Source: Caproiciproducens sp. NJN-50 (lineage in GTDB: Bacteria > Bacillota > Clostridia > Oscillospirales > Acutalibacteraceae). From it: a DNA stretch of 64,000 bases. The position numbers were made by a program, and so were the translations under genes. Of this stretch, positions 43,641 to 53,064 are shown piece by piece. The first letter of the stretch is position 1. Each line of letters starts with the position of its first letter. The notes beneath the pieces are model-generated. The model did not search any database. It had not been told where the DNA came from and was given only the letters and a program-made list of their open reading frames with translations. The DNA is taken from assembly GCF_004103755.1 (NCBI RefSeq), contig NZ_CP035283.1:1054001-1118000 (forward strand). The letters run 5' to 3'.

Positions 43641-45671
43641 TCAGTCCGTCCAGTTTTGAAAGAGCTGTCTGACCTCGGCGCGCAGGCCCCGGTGCTCCGG
43701 AAGGGACAGCTCCGGGTCCGCTCGGAAAATTTTTTGGGCGGTTTCCTGCGCTTTCCGCAGAGATTCCATGTTTGTCGTCATATCCGCGATTTTCAGGTCC
43801 GGAAGGCCGTGCTGCCGGTCTCCGAAGAAATCGCCGGGTCCCCGCAGCTTTAGGTCCTCGTCCGCGATTTGAAAGCCGTCGGAGGTGGAGCACAGGATTT
43901 TCAGCCGGGCGAGCGCCTCCTCGTTCCGCGCGGCTGAGATCAGGATACAGGTCGAGGCGCAGGTTCCCCGCCCGATCCGGCCCCGGAGCTGGTGCAGTTG
44001 GGAAAGGCCGTACCGCTCCGCGTTCTCGATCAGCATGACGGTCGCGTTCGGCACGTCCACGCCGACCTCCACGACGGTGGTGGAGACCAGAACGTCGATT
44101 TCCCCCGCTGAAAAGCGGTTCATGACCGCTTCTTTTTCCTTCGGCTTCATTTTTCCGTGCAGGGTGCCGATCCGGCAGTCGGGCAGCCATTTGCTTTTCA
44201 GGCGCTGCGCGTAGGAATTCACGCTTTCCATATCGCTCCCGCTTTCGTCGATCATCGGGCAGATGATATAGCACTGCCGGCTTTCCCGCACGTACCTGCG
44301 CACAAAAGCGAAAACGCGCGGCCGGACGTCCGGCGTCACGGCATAGGTTTTTGTTTCCTTTCTTCCGGGCGGCAGTTCGTCGAGAATGGAAAGATCCAGA
44401 TCGCCGTAGATCATCAGGGCGAGCGTGCGCGGGATCGGCGTCGCGCTCATGACCAGCGTATGGGGACGGTCCCCTTTTGCGGCGAGCGCCGCCCGTTGGG
44501 CCACGCCGAACCGGTGCTGTTCGTCCGTGACGACCAGGCCGAGCCGTTTGAAGCTCACGCCGTCCGAAATCAGCGCGTGGGTGCCGACCAGCAGGTCGAT
44601 CTCCCCGTCGGCCAGGGCGCCGCGCAGCTTCCGCTTTTCAGCGGCGGGCAGGGAACCGGTCAGAAGGCCGATCCGGATCCCCGTCGGCGACAGCAGGGCG
44701 GAAAGCGTCCGCGCGTGCTGCCTTGCCAGGATTTCCGTCGGAGCCATCAGGGCGGCCTGCATTCCGTTCTTGATCGCCGAATGGCACAGGGCTGCCGCGA
44801 CTGCCGTCTTTCCCGACCCCACATCCCCCTGAATCAGGCGGTTCATCGGGAAACCGCCGAGCATGTCCGCCATCGATTCGCGCACCGCCCTTTTCTGGGC
44901 CTCTGTGGGCTGAAACGGCAGCAGACGGTAAAATTCACCGGTCCGGTCGCTTTGAAGCTGAAACCGGCTCCTGGCTCGGGTACGGCCCCCAATTCTCAGT
45001 AGGCCGAGCTGCAGCACCAGAAATTCTTCAAAGATCAGCCGCTCGCGGGCCGATTTCAGCGATTCCATATCGTCCGGGAAATGAATGTTCTTCAAGGCGA
45101 AATCCAGGCTGCTGAGAGTTTGCTCTTTTCGAAGCATCGGGGGAAGTGGGTCCGCCATCGGGTCCGGCAGCAGCCGGAGCGCCTCGCGCACCGCGTTTCC
45201 GATCAAGCGGCTGGAAAGCCCGCTGGTCTGGCGATAGACCGGCAGAACAGGGGGGCAGGACGCCGCCGGATAAAATTCCGGAGAAATCATTTCCCGTTTC
45301 AGGAAATTGGCGGTGACTTTGCCGTAAAACAGATATTCTTCGCCCGGATGCAGCAGGTTCATCACATAGCGGTTGTTGAAGAAAGTCAGTTCCAGGGTGC
45401 TTTCGCCATCAAAGGCGCGGGTCTTATAAAGCGTCATTCCGCCGCGGATGCGGGTCTCCGTTGGCGCTTTTTCAACGGCGGCCCGCACGGCGCAGACCGT
45501 TCCCAGGGGGGCGGTGCGGACCGGAAACGGGCGGCTCAGGTCCTCGTAAGCACGGGGGTACAGACGCAGCAAGGCGCCGACCGACGGCGCGCCGAGCTTT
45601 CGGAACAGCTCCGCGCGCCGCCTGCCGACGCCTTTCAGGGTCTGGATATCCTGTTTGAATAAGCTGGCCAT
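43641..45671 (-). CDS. recG: ATP-dependent DNA helicase RecG
   Basis: 676 residues. An N-terminal wedge OB-fold domain (LKGVGRRRAELFRKLGAPSV) precedes the superfamily 2 helicase core: RLIQGDVGSGKTAVAAALC (Walker A), MAPTEILARQHA, VVTDEQHRFGVAQR (DExH-like), VMSATPIPRTLAL, VSTTVVEVGVDVPNATVMLI and QLHQLRGRIGRG. It remodels stalled forks and branched DNA. It is downstream of the fakA-like gene, as in Bacillus. Confidence 0.96.
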   Translation of the reverse strand: MASLFKQDIQTLKGVGRRRAELFRKLGAPSVGALLRLYPRAYEDLSRPFPVRTAPLGTVCAVRAAVEKAPTETRIRGGMTLYKTRAFDGESTLELTFFNNRYVMNLLHPGEEYLFYGKVTANFLKREMISPEFYPAASCPPVLPVYRQTSGLSSRLIGNAVREALRLLPDPMADPLPPMLRKEQTLSSLDFALKNIHFPDDMESLKSARERLIFEEFLVLQLGLLRIGGRTRARSRFQLQSDRTGEFYRLLPFQPTEAQKRAVRESMADMLGGFPMNRLIQGDVGSGKTAVAAALCHSAIKNGMQAALMAPTEILARQHARTLSALLSPTGIRIGLLTGSLPAAEKRKLRGALADGEIDLLVGTHALISDGVSFKRLGLVVTDEQHRFGVAQRAALAAKGDRPHTLVMSATPIPRTLALMIYGDLDLSILDELPPGRKETKTYAVTPDVRPRVFAFVRRYVRESRQCYIICPMIDESGSDMESVNSYAQRLKSKWLPDCRIGTLHGKMKPKEKEAVMNRFSAGEIDVLVSTTVVEVGVDVPNATVMLIENAERYGLSQLHQLRGRIGRGTCASTCILISAARNEEALARLKILCSTSDGFQIADEDLKLRGPGDFFGDRQHGLPDLKIADMTTNMESLRKAQETAQKIFRADPELSLPEHRGLRAEVRQLFQNWTD

Positions 45672-45717
45672 TCTACCACCTGCAAACTGTGTTTTGTTTT
45701 TTCAGGCGGGCATGGCG

Positions 45718-47403
45718 TTATTCCACTGAAATGATAAAATAATAAACCGGCTGTCCGCCGTTGACAAGGGTGATCTCAATATCGCTGCTGACCTTGGATT
45801 TGATGCGGCTGCACGCATCGTTGGCCATTTCCTCGGTCACGTCCGCACCGTAGATCAGGGTGATGAACGAGGTGCCGCGTCCGACCATGGACCGGGTCAG
45901 CTTGGAGCAGACATGGACCGCGTCCCTGTTCTTTTCGATGACACTCAGTTTCCCGTTGACCAGTCCAAGTGTATCCCCCTCGCGGATCCGCTTTCCGCCG
46001 AACTCGGAGTCCCTTGCCGCAAATGTGACGGTGCCGGTCTGCACGCCGGAAGCGGCTTCCATCATGCCGACGGTGTTGACTTCCACGCTCGCGTCCGGGT
46101 TGTAGGCCAGAAGGGCGGAAAGGCCCTGCGGAATGGTGCGGGTCGGCAGCACGATCACCTTGCGGTCCTGGATCAGGGGGATGGTCTGTTCCGCCGCCAG
46201 AATGATATTTTTATTGTTCGGCATAATGATGACGGTCTTCGCCGGCGTTGCGAGGGCAGCGGCCATTAGCTCCTCGGTGCTGGGATTCATGGTCTGCCCG
46301 CCGCTGACGACCTGTGCGCAGCCAAGATCCGTAAACAGCGTTTTGAGTCCTTCGCCCGCGGCGACCGCGACGAAACCGATTTCCTCCACCGGTTCCGCCG
46401 GTTCCGGCGGCGCGGCGGATTTCGCCTTGGCGGCTTCGTTTTCCTCGGCGTTTTTCCGGTGCTGCTCCTTCATATTGTCGACCTTCACGGTCAGGAGCTG
46501 ACCATAGGCGAGGCCCGCCTCCAGCGCGTTGCCGGGGTCCTCCGTATGCACGTGGACTTTGATGATTTCATCGTCGTCCACGACCAGGACGCAGTCGCCC
46601 ATGCTTTCAAGGTAAGTGCGAAGGTCCTGCGGGTCTTTCCCGCACTCCGGATTCCGCCCGATGATGAATTCGGTGCAGTAGGTAAAATTGATGACTTCGT
46701 CGAATTCCGCGGCCGCGTTGCGGAAAAAGTCGCTGTTCAGCGTTCTGTCGTTTCCGGAACCGCCGCCGGCTTCCGCCGTTTCGCCGGAGAGGATCGTGTG
46801 GTCGCGGAAGACGCTCAGCATCCCGTCGAAAATATAGCACAGCCCTTTGCCCCCGGCGTCGACAACGCCGGCCCGTTTGAGGACGGGGAGAAGCTCCGGG
46901 GTTCTGGCGAGGGCCTCCTCTGCTCCCTTGCAGATGGCTTCCCAGACGACGACCGGATTGTCGTCGTCCTGCGCGGCCGCCTTGCCTGCTTCACAGGCGA
47001 TGCGGGACACGGTCAGAATGGTTCCCTCGGTCGGCTTCATGACCGCTTTGTAGGCGGCCTCCACTCCGATGCCGAGCGCGGCGGCGAGGTCGGAGCCCCC
47101 GACCTCATCCATCCCCTCCAGGCCTTTCGCAAATCCTCGGAACAAAAGGGAAAGGATGACCCCTGAATTGCCTCTCGCCCCGCGGAGGAGGGCGCCCGAA
47201 GCGATCTTCGCGACCTCTCCGGCGGAATTTGAACTTGTCTTCACCAGTTCTGCGGCGGCCGATCCCATGGTCATGGACATATTGGTTCCCGTGTCTCCAT
47301 CCGGAACGGGAAAAATGTTGAGTTCATCAACAGATGTTTTATATCGGACTATATTATTGGCACCGGATATGATAGCATTTTTCAGATCGATCCCGTTCAT
47401 CAC
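45718..47403 (-). CDS. fakA: DAK2 domain protein, fatty-acid kinase FakA-like (YloV)
   Basis: 561 residues. An N-terminal DhaL/DAK2 ATP-binding domain (VDELNIFPVPDGDTGTNMSM, ALLRGARGNSGVILSLLFRG) is followed by a middle domain with CTEFIIGRNPE and DDDEIIKVHVHTEDPGNALE, and a C-terminal DegV/DAK1-like half (VSGGQTMNPSTEELMAAALA). FakA phosphorylates fatty acids held by a FakB partner so that they enter phospholipid synthesis; no FakB gene lies nearby. The start is probably GTG 47403 (GGGAG 10 nt before) rather than the following ATG. The 5' leader carries the hairpin also found before the UDG gene. Confidence 0.88.
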   Translation of the reverse strand: MMNGIDLKNAIISGANNIVRYKTSVDELNIFPVPDGDTGTNMSMTMGSAAAELVKTSSNSAGEVAKIASGALLRGARGNSGVILSLLFRGFAKGLEGMDEVGGSDLAAALGIGVEAAYKAVMKPTEGTILTVSRIACEAGKAAAQDDDNPVVVWEAICKGAEEALARTPELLPVLKRAGVVDAGGKGLCYIFDGMLSVFRDHTILSGETAEAGGGSGNDRTLNSDFFRNAAAEFDEVINFTYCTEFIIGRNPECGKDPQDLRTYLESMGDCVLVVDDDEIIKVHVHTEDPGNALEAGLAYGQLLTVKVDNMKEQHRKNAEENEAAKAKSAAPPEPAEPVEEIGFVAVAAGEGLKTLFTDLGCAQVVSGGQTMNPSTEELMAAALATPAKTVIIMPNNKNIILAAEQTIPLIQDRKVIVLPTRTIPQGLSALLAYNPDASVEVNTVGMMEAASGVQTGTVTFAARDSEFGGKRIREGDTLGLVNGKLSVIEKNRDAVHVCSKLTRSMVGRGTSFITLIYGADVTEEMANDACSRIKSKVSSDIEITLVNGGQPVYYFIISVE

Positions 47404-47472
47404 TTTGTCAGCACTCCCTCAATTCAAACAGCGGTTGGAAGCCGGACCTGCGAGCTCCGTCCCGGCTATGAT

Positions 47473-47521
47473 ACCATGAACCGCGAAGCCGCGAAACGCG
47501 CGGTCAGCCACGATTCATGGT
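47473..47521 (-). promoter_or_regulatory. Conserved leader hairpin, copy 1 (before the fakA-like gene)
   Basis: An outer stem (ACCATGAA with TTCATGGT) encloses a CCGCG/CGCGG inner stem. A closely similar element lies at 58106-58155. Similarity extends to the flank ATGATACCATG. It lies downstream of a minus-strand promoter, so it is in the untranslated leader. Confidence 0.65.
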
Positions 47522-47573
47522 TCAGTGTACTCTCAGGCGTCGGAAGCTTTGCCTCCGTTTACACCGTGAGGTT

Positions 47574-47602
47574 ATTATACCATACACTTCCAATGGATTC
47601 AA
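47574..47602 (-). promoter_or_regulatory. Promoter of fakA-recG
   Basis: Minus strand: TTGAAT (47597-47602), 17-bp spacer, TATAAT (47574-47579), giving a leader of about 165 nt. Confidence 0.7.
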
Positions 47603-47636
47603 TCGTTAAAAATAAGCCGGGGCTTTAGGCCTGGAA

Positions 47637-47666
47637 TGAAAATATCCTCACTCAAGGTGAGGATAT
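47637..47666 (-). terminator. Terminator after spoVS
   Basis: 9-bp stem (ATATCCTCA with TGAGGATAT), followed on the minus strand by TTTTC. Confidence 0.8.
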
Positions 47667-47675
47667 CGGTTTGCT

Positions 47676-47936
47676 CTACCGGGGTTCCACAATGAGCTTG
47701 ATTGCGGTTCGCTCCTCTCCGTCGATCGTTACGCTTGCAAATGCAGGCGTGCAGACGGCATCGATTCCCGACGGAGCAAGATAACCGCGCGCGATAGCTA
47801 TGGCTTTGATAGCCTGATTGGTAGCGCCGGCGCCGACGGCCTGAATCTCGACCGAGCCGGATTCCCGGATGACACCCGCAACCGCGCCGGCAACGGAATT
47901 AGGCGCCGATTTTGACGACACTTTTAAGATTTCCAT
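47676..47936 (-). CDS. spoVS: Stage V sporulation protein S
   Basis: 86 residues, an Alba-like small protein. The highly conserved sequence includes EILKVSSKSAPNSVAGAVAG, VEIQAVGAGATNQAIKAIAI and RGYLAPSGIDAVCTPAFASV. It is needed for proper sporulation septation and coat assembly in Bacillus. It follows ymdB, keeping the classic rny-ymdB-spoVS order. Confidence 0.97.
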   Translation of the reverse strand: MEILKVSSKSAPNSVAGAVAGVIRESGSVEIQAVGAGATNQAIKAIAIARGYLAPSGIDAVCTPAFASVTIDGEERTAIKLIVEPR

Positions 47937-48057
47937 AAGCTATCCCCCAACTTATATTTATAGATACATCATAAATCGAAAAAACAGTTTTTGCAAGTTA
48001 TTTTAATAAAAAATAATTGCTATATCTAAAAATTATTAGCAGAATAGCCAAAGCAAA

Positions 48058-48828
48058 TTAGAGTATTTGTATTCTTTCAATGGAAACGGTTCTGCCTGAT
48101 TTTTCATCCACGGATAAAACGGCTCCGTCCATCCGGCAGTCGCCGTCCGCCAGGTCGAAACGGACCGGCATTTTGGTCCTCATTTTCTGGATCACCAGTT
48201 CGGGCTTGACCCCCAGAACGGACTGAACGGGCCCCGTCATGCCCAGGTCGGACAGATACCCCGTGCCTTTCGGAAGGATGGTTTCATCCGCGGTCTGAAC
48301 ATGGGTGTGGGTGCCGAAAACGGCTGAGACGCGTCCGTCCAGGTAGTAGGCGAGCGAGCGTTTTTCCCCGGTTGCCTCCGCGTGAAAATCCACGAGCGTG
48401 ATTTTCGGCGTGCCCGCCGAAAGAATTCGGTCCGCCGCGTCAAAAGGGGATTCCATGCTCTCCATATAAACGACTCCGATCAGGTTTAAAACGCCGACCT
48501 GGACCCGGCCGAGGTCGATGATCTCAAATCCTTTGCCGGGCGCCGCGGAAGGAAAGTTGGCAGGGCGCAGCAAAGCGGGGCAGGAATCATAAAAATCATA
48601 ACTTTCCCTGCGCCGGAAGCTGTGATTTCCGGAAGTGATGACATCTACGCCGCTGTCGAACAGATGGCGGGCGGACGCGGGGGTCAGGCCGTTCCCGTCT
48701 GCGGAGTTTTCTCCATTCGCAATGACCAGGTCGATTCCCTTCAGCTTTTTGACGGAGGGCAGGTGTCTGCGGAGAAAATTACAGCCGATACTGCCGACCA
48801 CATCACCAATTGCCAGAATGTTCATCAT
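48058..48828 (-). CDS. ymdB: YmdB-type metallophosphodiesterase (TIGR00282)
   Basis: 256 residues. Metal-site motifs are ILAIGDVVGSIG (GDxxG), VIANGENSADGNGL, VITSGNHSFRR, VDFHAEATGEK and GTHTHVQTADE. In Bacillus YmdB cleaves 2',3'-cAMP and affects biofilm versus motility choice and RNase Y function. GGAGG precedes two adjacent ATGs. It is downstream of rny in the same direction. Confidence 0.94.
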   Translation of the reverse strand: MMNILAIGDVVGSIGCNFLRRHLPSVKKLKGIDLVIANGENSADGNGLTPASARHLFDSGVDVITSGNHSFRRRESYDFYDSCPALLRPANFPSAAPGKGFEIIDLGRVQVGVLNLIGVVYMESMESPFDAADRILSAGTPKITLVDFHAEATGEKRSLAYYLDGRVSAVFGTHTHVQTADETILPKGTGYLSDLGMTGPVQSVLGVKPELVIQKMRTKMPVRFDLADGDCRMDGAVLSVDEKSGRTVSIERIQIL

Positions 48829-48910
48829 TGAATCCTCCTTCAGACAGAAAATGCAAACAAAGAGGGGGGAACAGCCCCTGTTCCCCCCATGTCAGGCGTG
48901 ATGCCTTCCC

Positions 48911-50470
48911 TCACTTTGCATATTCGATTGCTCTGCTCTCACGGATTATGGTAACCTTGATTTGACCCGGATATTCCAGATCGCTTTCAATTTTTTTGCA
49001 AATGTCACGAGCCAAAAGCGCCATTTTGTCGTCGCCGACGGACTCGGGTTTCACCATGATCCGGATTTCGCGGCCAGCCTGAATGGCATAACTGCGGTCC
49101 ACTCCGTCAAACGACGAGGCAACAGCTTCCAGTTTTTCCAGGCGCTTGATGTAATTTTCCAGATTCTCGCGCCTTGCTCCCGGGCGGGCCGCGCTGATCG
49201 CATCGGCTGCCTGAACCAGGCAGGCGACGATGGTTTTTGCTTCCACGTCCCCGTGGTGAGCCTGAATCGCGTGCACCACAGCGTCACTTTCTTTATATTT
49301 GCGGGCCATGTCGACTCCGATGTCGACATGGGAACCTTCGATTTCGTGGTCCAGCGCTTTCCCGATGTCATGCAGCAGGCCTGCCCTGCGCGCAATCGTG
49401 GGGTCCAGTCCAAGCTCGCTTGCCATCATGCCGGCAAGGTAGGCGACTTCCAGAGAGTGGTTCAGCACGTTTTGGCCATAACTGGTGCGGTAACGCAGCC
49501 GTCCCAGCAGCTTGACCAGTTCCGGATGGACGCCGTTCACGCCGGCTTCGATCACGGCGTGTTCTCCTTCCTGTTTAATGGTGGCGTCCACTTCCCGCCG
49601 GGCTTTTTCAATGGTCTCCTCAATTCTCGCAGGATGAATTCTCCCATCGGCAATCAGATGCTCCAGAGCGATGCGCGCCACCTCGCGGCGCACCGGCTCG
49701 AAACAGGAGAGAGTGATTGCCTCCGGCGTGTCGTCAATAATCAGGTCGACTCCGGTCATAGTCTCGATCGCCCGGATGTTCCTTCCCTCGCGGCCGATAA
49801 TTCTGCCCTTCATCTCGTCGTTGGGCAGCGGCACAACGGAGATCGTGGCTTCCGCAACGTGGTCGGCGGCACAGCGCTGGATTGCGGTGGAAATAATTTC
49901 GCGCGCGCTTTTTTCGGCTTCTTCCCGCGTCTGCTGTTCAAACTCCATCAATTTGACGGCCTTTTCATGGGTCAGCTCGTTTTCAAGATTATTCAGCAGG
50001 TAGTCCTTGGCCTGATCCTTTGTAAAACCGGAAATACGCTCAAGCATTTCAAACTGGTTCTTTTTCAGAGCTTCCGCTTCGCCGAGCCGTTCGTCCGCGT
50101 GCTTGATCTTATTGTTCAGGATCTCGTCTTTGGCTTCCAGGCTTTCCGTCTTTTTGTCGAGCGTTTCTTCCTTTTGCTGAATGCGGCGTTCCTGCCGCTG
50201 AATTTCTTTCCGGCGGTCGTTCAGTTCCTTTTCGGACTCCGTTCTCTGGCGGTGGATTTCGTCTTTTCCCTCCAGAATGGCTTCCTTCTTTTTCGCTTCC
50301 GCCGTCTTGATCGCGTCGCTTACAATCCGCTTTGCTTCCTGCTCGGCAGAACCAATGGTATATTCGGCGGTCTTTTTGCGGTGGACAATTCCCGCAAGGA
50401 ACGCAATAACCGCCGCAGCCACTGTAAAGACAGCGGTAATGATGATGCAGGTGGTGATATCGACAGTCAA
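48911..50470 (-). CDS. rny: Ribonuclease Y
   Basis: 519 residues, the family's normal length. An N-terminal membrane helix (CIIITAVFTVAAAVIAFLAG) is followed by a long coiled coil rich in Glu/Lys/Gln (about 30-190), a KH domain (GRIIGREGRNIRAIETMTGV) and an HD domain (AGLLHDIGKALDHEIEGSH). It initiates mRNA decay at the membrane. The start is TTG at 50470 with AAGGAGGTG upstream; the longer frame extends into the leader. It is first in rny-ymdB-spoVS. Confidence 0.96.
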   Translation of the reverse strand: MTVDITTCIIITAVFTVAAAVIAFLAGIVHRKKTAEYTIGSAEQEAKRIVSDAIKTAEAKKKEAILEGKDEIHRQRTESEKELNDRRKEIQRQERRIQQKEETLDKKTESLEAKDEILNNKIKHADERLGEAEALKKNQFEMLERISGFTKDQAKDYLLNNLENELTHEKAVKLMEFEQQTREEAEKSAREIISTAIQRCAADHVAEATISVVPLPNDEMKGRIIGREGRNIRAIETMTGVDLIIDDTPEAITLSCFEPVRREVARIALEHLIADGRIHPARIEETIEKARREVDATIKQEGEHAVIEAGVNGVHPELVKLLGRLRYRTSYGQNVLNHSLEVAYLAGMMASELGLDPTIARRAGLLHDIGKALDHEIEGSHVDIGVDMARKYKESDAVVHAIQAHHGDVEAKTIVACLVQAADAISAARPGARRENLENYIKRLEKLEAVASSFDGVDRSYAIQAGREIRIMVKPESVGDDKMALLARDICKKIESDLEYPGQIKVTIIRESRAIEYAK

Positions 50471-50583
50471 ATGTTGGCACCTCCTTTTCCTTTTACTAGA
50501 AAAAATTTCAAAAATTAAAATTATAAAAATGGGTATCATGGGTGCGTTAACCCATCAATGCAAAATATTGCATTATAAAAATA

Positions 50584-50613
50584 ATTGTATTACTTTTTGT
50601 GCCGGTCTGTCAA
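50584..50613 (-). promoter_or_regulatory. Promoter of rny-ymdB-spoVS
   Basis: Minus strand: TTGACA (50608-50613), 18-bp spacer, TACAAT (50584-50589), about 110 bp upstream of the TTG start. Confidence 0.65.
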
Positions 50614-50695
50614 GAAATTTACATAGAAATCCGGAAGGGATTTTGCTTATTTCAGGCATGACCGGAGAGAGAGGCCTGCGAAGGTTACGCGGATC

Positions 50696-50724
50696 TTGAC
50701 AATCGGGGGAGACGGTGCTATCAT
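50696..50724 (+). promoter_or_regulatory. Promoter of the thrS leader
   Basis: TTGACA, 17-bp spacer, TATCAT. Transcription would begin near 50731 and read through the T-box leader. Confidence 0.75.
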
Positions 50725-50759
50725 ATATAAAATACAGCAGTGGTCATGCTTTTTAATGT

Positions 50760-51030
50760 TCATGGAAAATTTATTCTCTAAAATGTTGACGAGGAAGCCG
50801 CGTCAGAGCTCCGCTTCAGAGAGCGCGCGCTGTAAGCTGAAAGCGCGCGCAGCAGGACGGACGGCGGCTACCGCCTCTGAGTGTGCGCCGAAGCGGAACT
50901 GCGAAAGGCGCGCCGGGATGTCTCCGTTATCGGACCGCAATGAGGGCAGAAGCACCGCTTTTGCCGCAATTGGGTGGAACCGCGGGATCAATTCCCCGCC
51001 CCATGTTTTGGGGCGGGGTTTTTTATTTTT
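50760..51030 (+). ncRNA. T-box riboswitch (threonyl)
   Basis: The leader of thrS carries the T-box sequence AATTGGGTGGAACCGCGG at 50968-50985. It is followed by a terminator (CCCCGCCCC with GGGGCGGGG, 50994-51018, then TTTTTT) that can be replaced by an antiterminator using the T-box. Stem I spans roughly 50785-50900. ACC, a Thr codon, in GGCTACCGCC before TCTGAGT is the likely specifier. Uncharged tRNA-Thr would switch on thrS. Confidence 0.92.
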
Positions 51031-51049
51031 CAAAGGAGTGTAGTTTAGG

Positions 51050-52960
51050 ATGATTCATGTCAGCTTAAAGGGCGATGTCCGCGATTATGAAAGCGGCACA
51101 ACCGTCGCGGAGGTTGCGAAATCGATCGGCGCAGGGCTTTACAAAGCCGCATGCGCCGGAAAAATCAACGGAAAAACGGTGGACCTGCGCACGGCGCTGA
51201 CCGAGGACTGCGAGCTTCAGATCCTGACTTTTGACGACGCGGAAGGAAAGCACGCCTACTGGCATACGACCTCCCACATCATGGCGCAGGCTGTCAAGCA
51301 CCTGTTCCCGGATGCCGGATTCGCCATCGGCCCCGCGATAGAAAACGGTTTTTATTACGACTTCGATCTTCCCCGCACGCTGACGCCGGAGGACCTTTCC
51401 GCCATCGAAGCCGAAATGAAGAAGATCATCAAGCAGGACCTTCCGCTGGAGCGCTTTGAGCTCGACCCGAAGGACGCCGTTGCCCTGATGGAAAAAGAGC
51501 ATCAGATCTACAAGGTGGAGCTGATCAAAGAGCACTCCGGCAAAGGGGAGAAGATCAGCTTTTACAAGCAGGGAGACTATGTCGACCTGTGCGCCGGCCC
51601 GCATCTGATGACCACCGGGCAGGTGAGGGCGGTCAAGCTGACCAACTGCACCGGCGCCTATTGGCGCGCGGACAAGAACAATAAAATGCTGCAGCGCGTC
51701 TACGGCATTTCGTTCCCGAAAGCCTCGGAGCTCGACGCTTACCTGACGATGATGGAAGAGGCGAAAAAACGCGACCACCGCAAGCTCGGCCGCGACCTCG
51801 ACCTCTTCGATATCTACGACGAAGGGCCCGGTTTCCCGTTCTTCCTCCCGAAGGGCATGGTTCTGCGGAACGTGCTCGAAAATTTTTGGCGCGAGGAACA
51901 CGCGAAGCACGGCTATGAGGAAATCCGTACTCCGATCATCCTGAGCAAAGACCTCTGGCTCCGTTCGGGGCACTGGGACCACTACAAGGACAACATGTAC
52001 ACGACGAAGATCGACGACGAAGACTACTGCATTAAGCCGATGAACTGCCCCGGAGGGATGCTGGTCTACAAACGCAAGCTGCACTCTTACCGGGATCTCC
52101 CGGAGCGCGTGGCGGAGCTGGGGCTGGTGCACCGGCACGAGCTGTCCGGCGCGCTGCACGGCCTGATGCGCGTGCGCTGCTTCACCCAGGACGACGCCCA
52201 CATCTTCATGACGCCGGATCAGATCGAAAGCGAGATCCTCGGCGTAATGAACCTGATCGACAGCTTTTATAAGGTGTTCGGCTTTGAATACAGCCTGGAG
52301 CTGTCCACCCGTCCGAAAGACTCCATGGGCACCGACGAGCAGTGGAAGACGGCGACGAACGCGCTGATTCACGCGCTGAAAGCGAATGGCAAACCCTATG
52401 TGATCAACGAGGGCGACGGTGCGTTCTACGGCCCGAAGATCGACTTCCACCTGCGCGACTCGATCGGCCGGACATGGCAGTGCGGCACGATTCAGCTCGA
52501 CTTTCAGATGCCGGAGCGCTTCGACCTGACCTATACCGGCGCGGACGGCGAGAAGCACCGGCCGGTCATGATCCACCGCGTGATTTTCGGAAGTATCGAG
52601 CGGTTCATCGGCATTCTGACGGAGCACTACGCGGGCGCTTTCCCGCTGTGGCTGGCTCCGGTCCAGGTCAAGGTCCTTCCGATTTCCGAAAGTACGCAGG
52701 GCTATGCCGGCAAGGTGGCGGATGAGCTCGCCGCCGCGGGCCTGCGCGTGGAGCTTGACTCGCGGAATGAAAAAATCGGCTACAAGATCCGTGAAGCGCA
52801 GCTTCAGAAAATCCCTTATATGATTGTGATCGGGGAGATGGAAGCGCAGAGCGGGGAAATTTCCGTGCGCAGCCGCAAAAACGGGGACCTCGGCACCATG
52901 AGCCTCTCTGAATTTGTTAAGAAGGCCTCCGAAGAGGTTGCCTCTAAATCAAAAGACTGA
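51050..52960 (+). CDS. thrS: Threonyl-tRNA synthetase
   Basis: 636 residues, class II. An N-terminal TGS domain, then the editing domain (HTTSHIMAQAVKHLFPDAGF, YVDLCAGPHLMTTGQV), then the catalytic core: MNCPGGMLVYKRKLHSYRDL, RVRCFTQDDAHIFMTPDQ and HRVIFGSIERFIGILTEHYA, and a C-terminal anticodon-binding domain (LPISESTQGYAGKVADELAA). AGGAG precedes the ATG. It is controlled by the T-box upstream. Confidence 0.97.
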   Translation: MIHVSLKGDVRDYESGTTVAEVAKSIGAGLYKAACAGKINGKTVDLRTALTEDCELQILTFDDAEGKHAYWHTTSHIMAQAVKHLFPDAGFAIGPAIENGFYYDFDLPRTLTPEDLSAIEAEMKKIIKQDLPLERFELDPKDAVALMEKEHQIYKVELIKEHSGKGEKISFYKQGDYVDLCAGPHLMTTGQVRAVKLTNCTGAYWRADKNNKMLQRVYGISFPKASELDAYLTMMEEAKKRDHRKLGRDLDLFDIYDEGPGFPFFLPKGMVLRNVLENFWREEHAKHGYEEIRTPIILSKDLWLRSGHWDHYKDNMYTTKIDDEDYCIKPMNCPGGMLVYKRKLHSYRDLPERVAELGLVHRHELSGALHGLMRVRCFTQDDAHIFMTPDQIESEILGVMNLIDSFYKVFGFEYSLELSTRPKDSMGTDEQWKTATNALIHALKANGKPYVINEGDGAFYGPKIDFHLRDSIGRTWQCGTIQLDFQMPERFDLTYTGADGEKHRPVMIHRVIFGSIERFIGILTEHYAGAFPLWLAPVQVKVLPISESTQGYAGKVADELAAAGLRVELDSRNEKIGYKIREAQLQKIPYMIVIGEMEAQSGEISVRSRKNGDLGTMSLSEFVKKASEEVASKSKD

Positions 52961-52978
52961 TTTTTTCACAAGGATAAA

Positions 52979-53024
52979 ACATGCGGGCCGGATCCGTAAA
53001 AATGGATCCGGCCCGCATGTTTTT
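52979..53024 (+). terminator. Terminator after thrS
   Basis: Perfect 17-bp stem (52979-52995 with 53004-53020) followed by TTTTC. Confidence 0.9.
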
Positions 53025-53064
53025 CGACAAGCCAAAGCGTTTTTCCGGTTTCCGTCCGGCCTCG

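Noticed and set aside
48962..50518. 518-codon plus-strand frame opposite rny
   Set aside because: Antisense shadow of RNase Y, whose domains are unmistakable on the minus strand.
51065..52627. 520-codon minus-strand frame opposite thrS
   Set aside because: Shadow of threonyl-tRNA synthetase; no binding site or recognisable domain.
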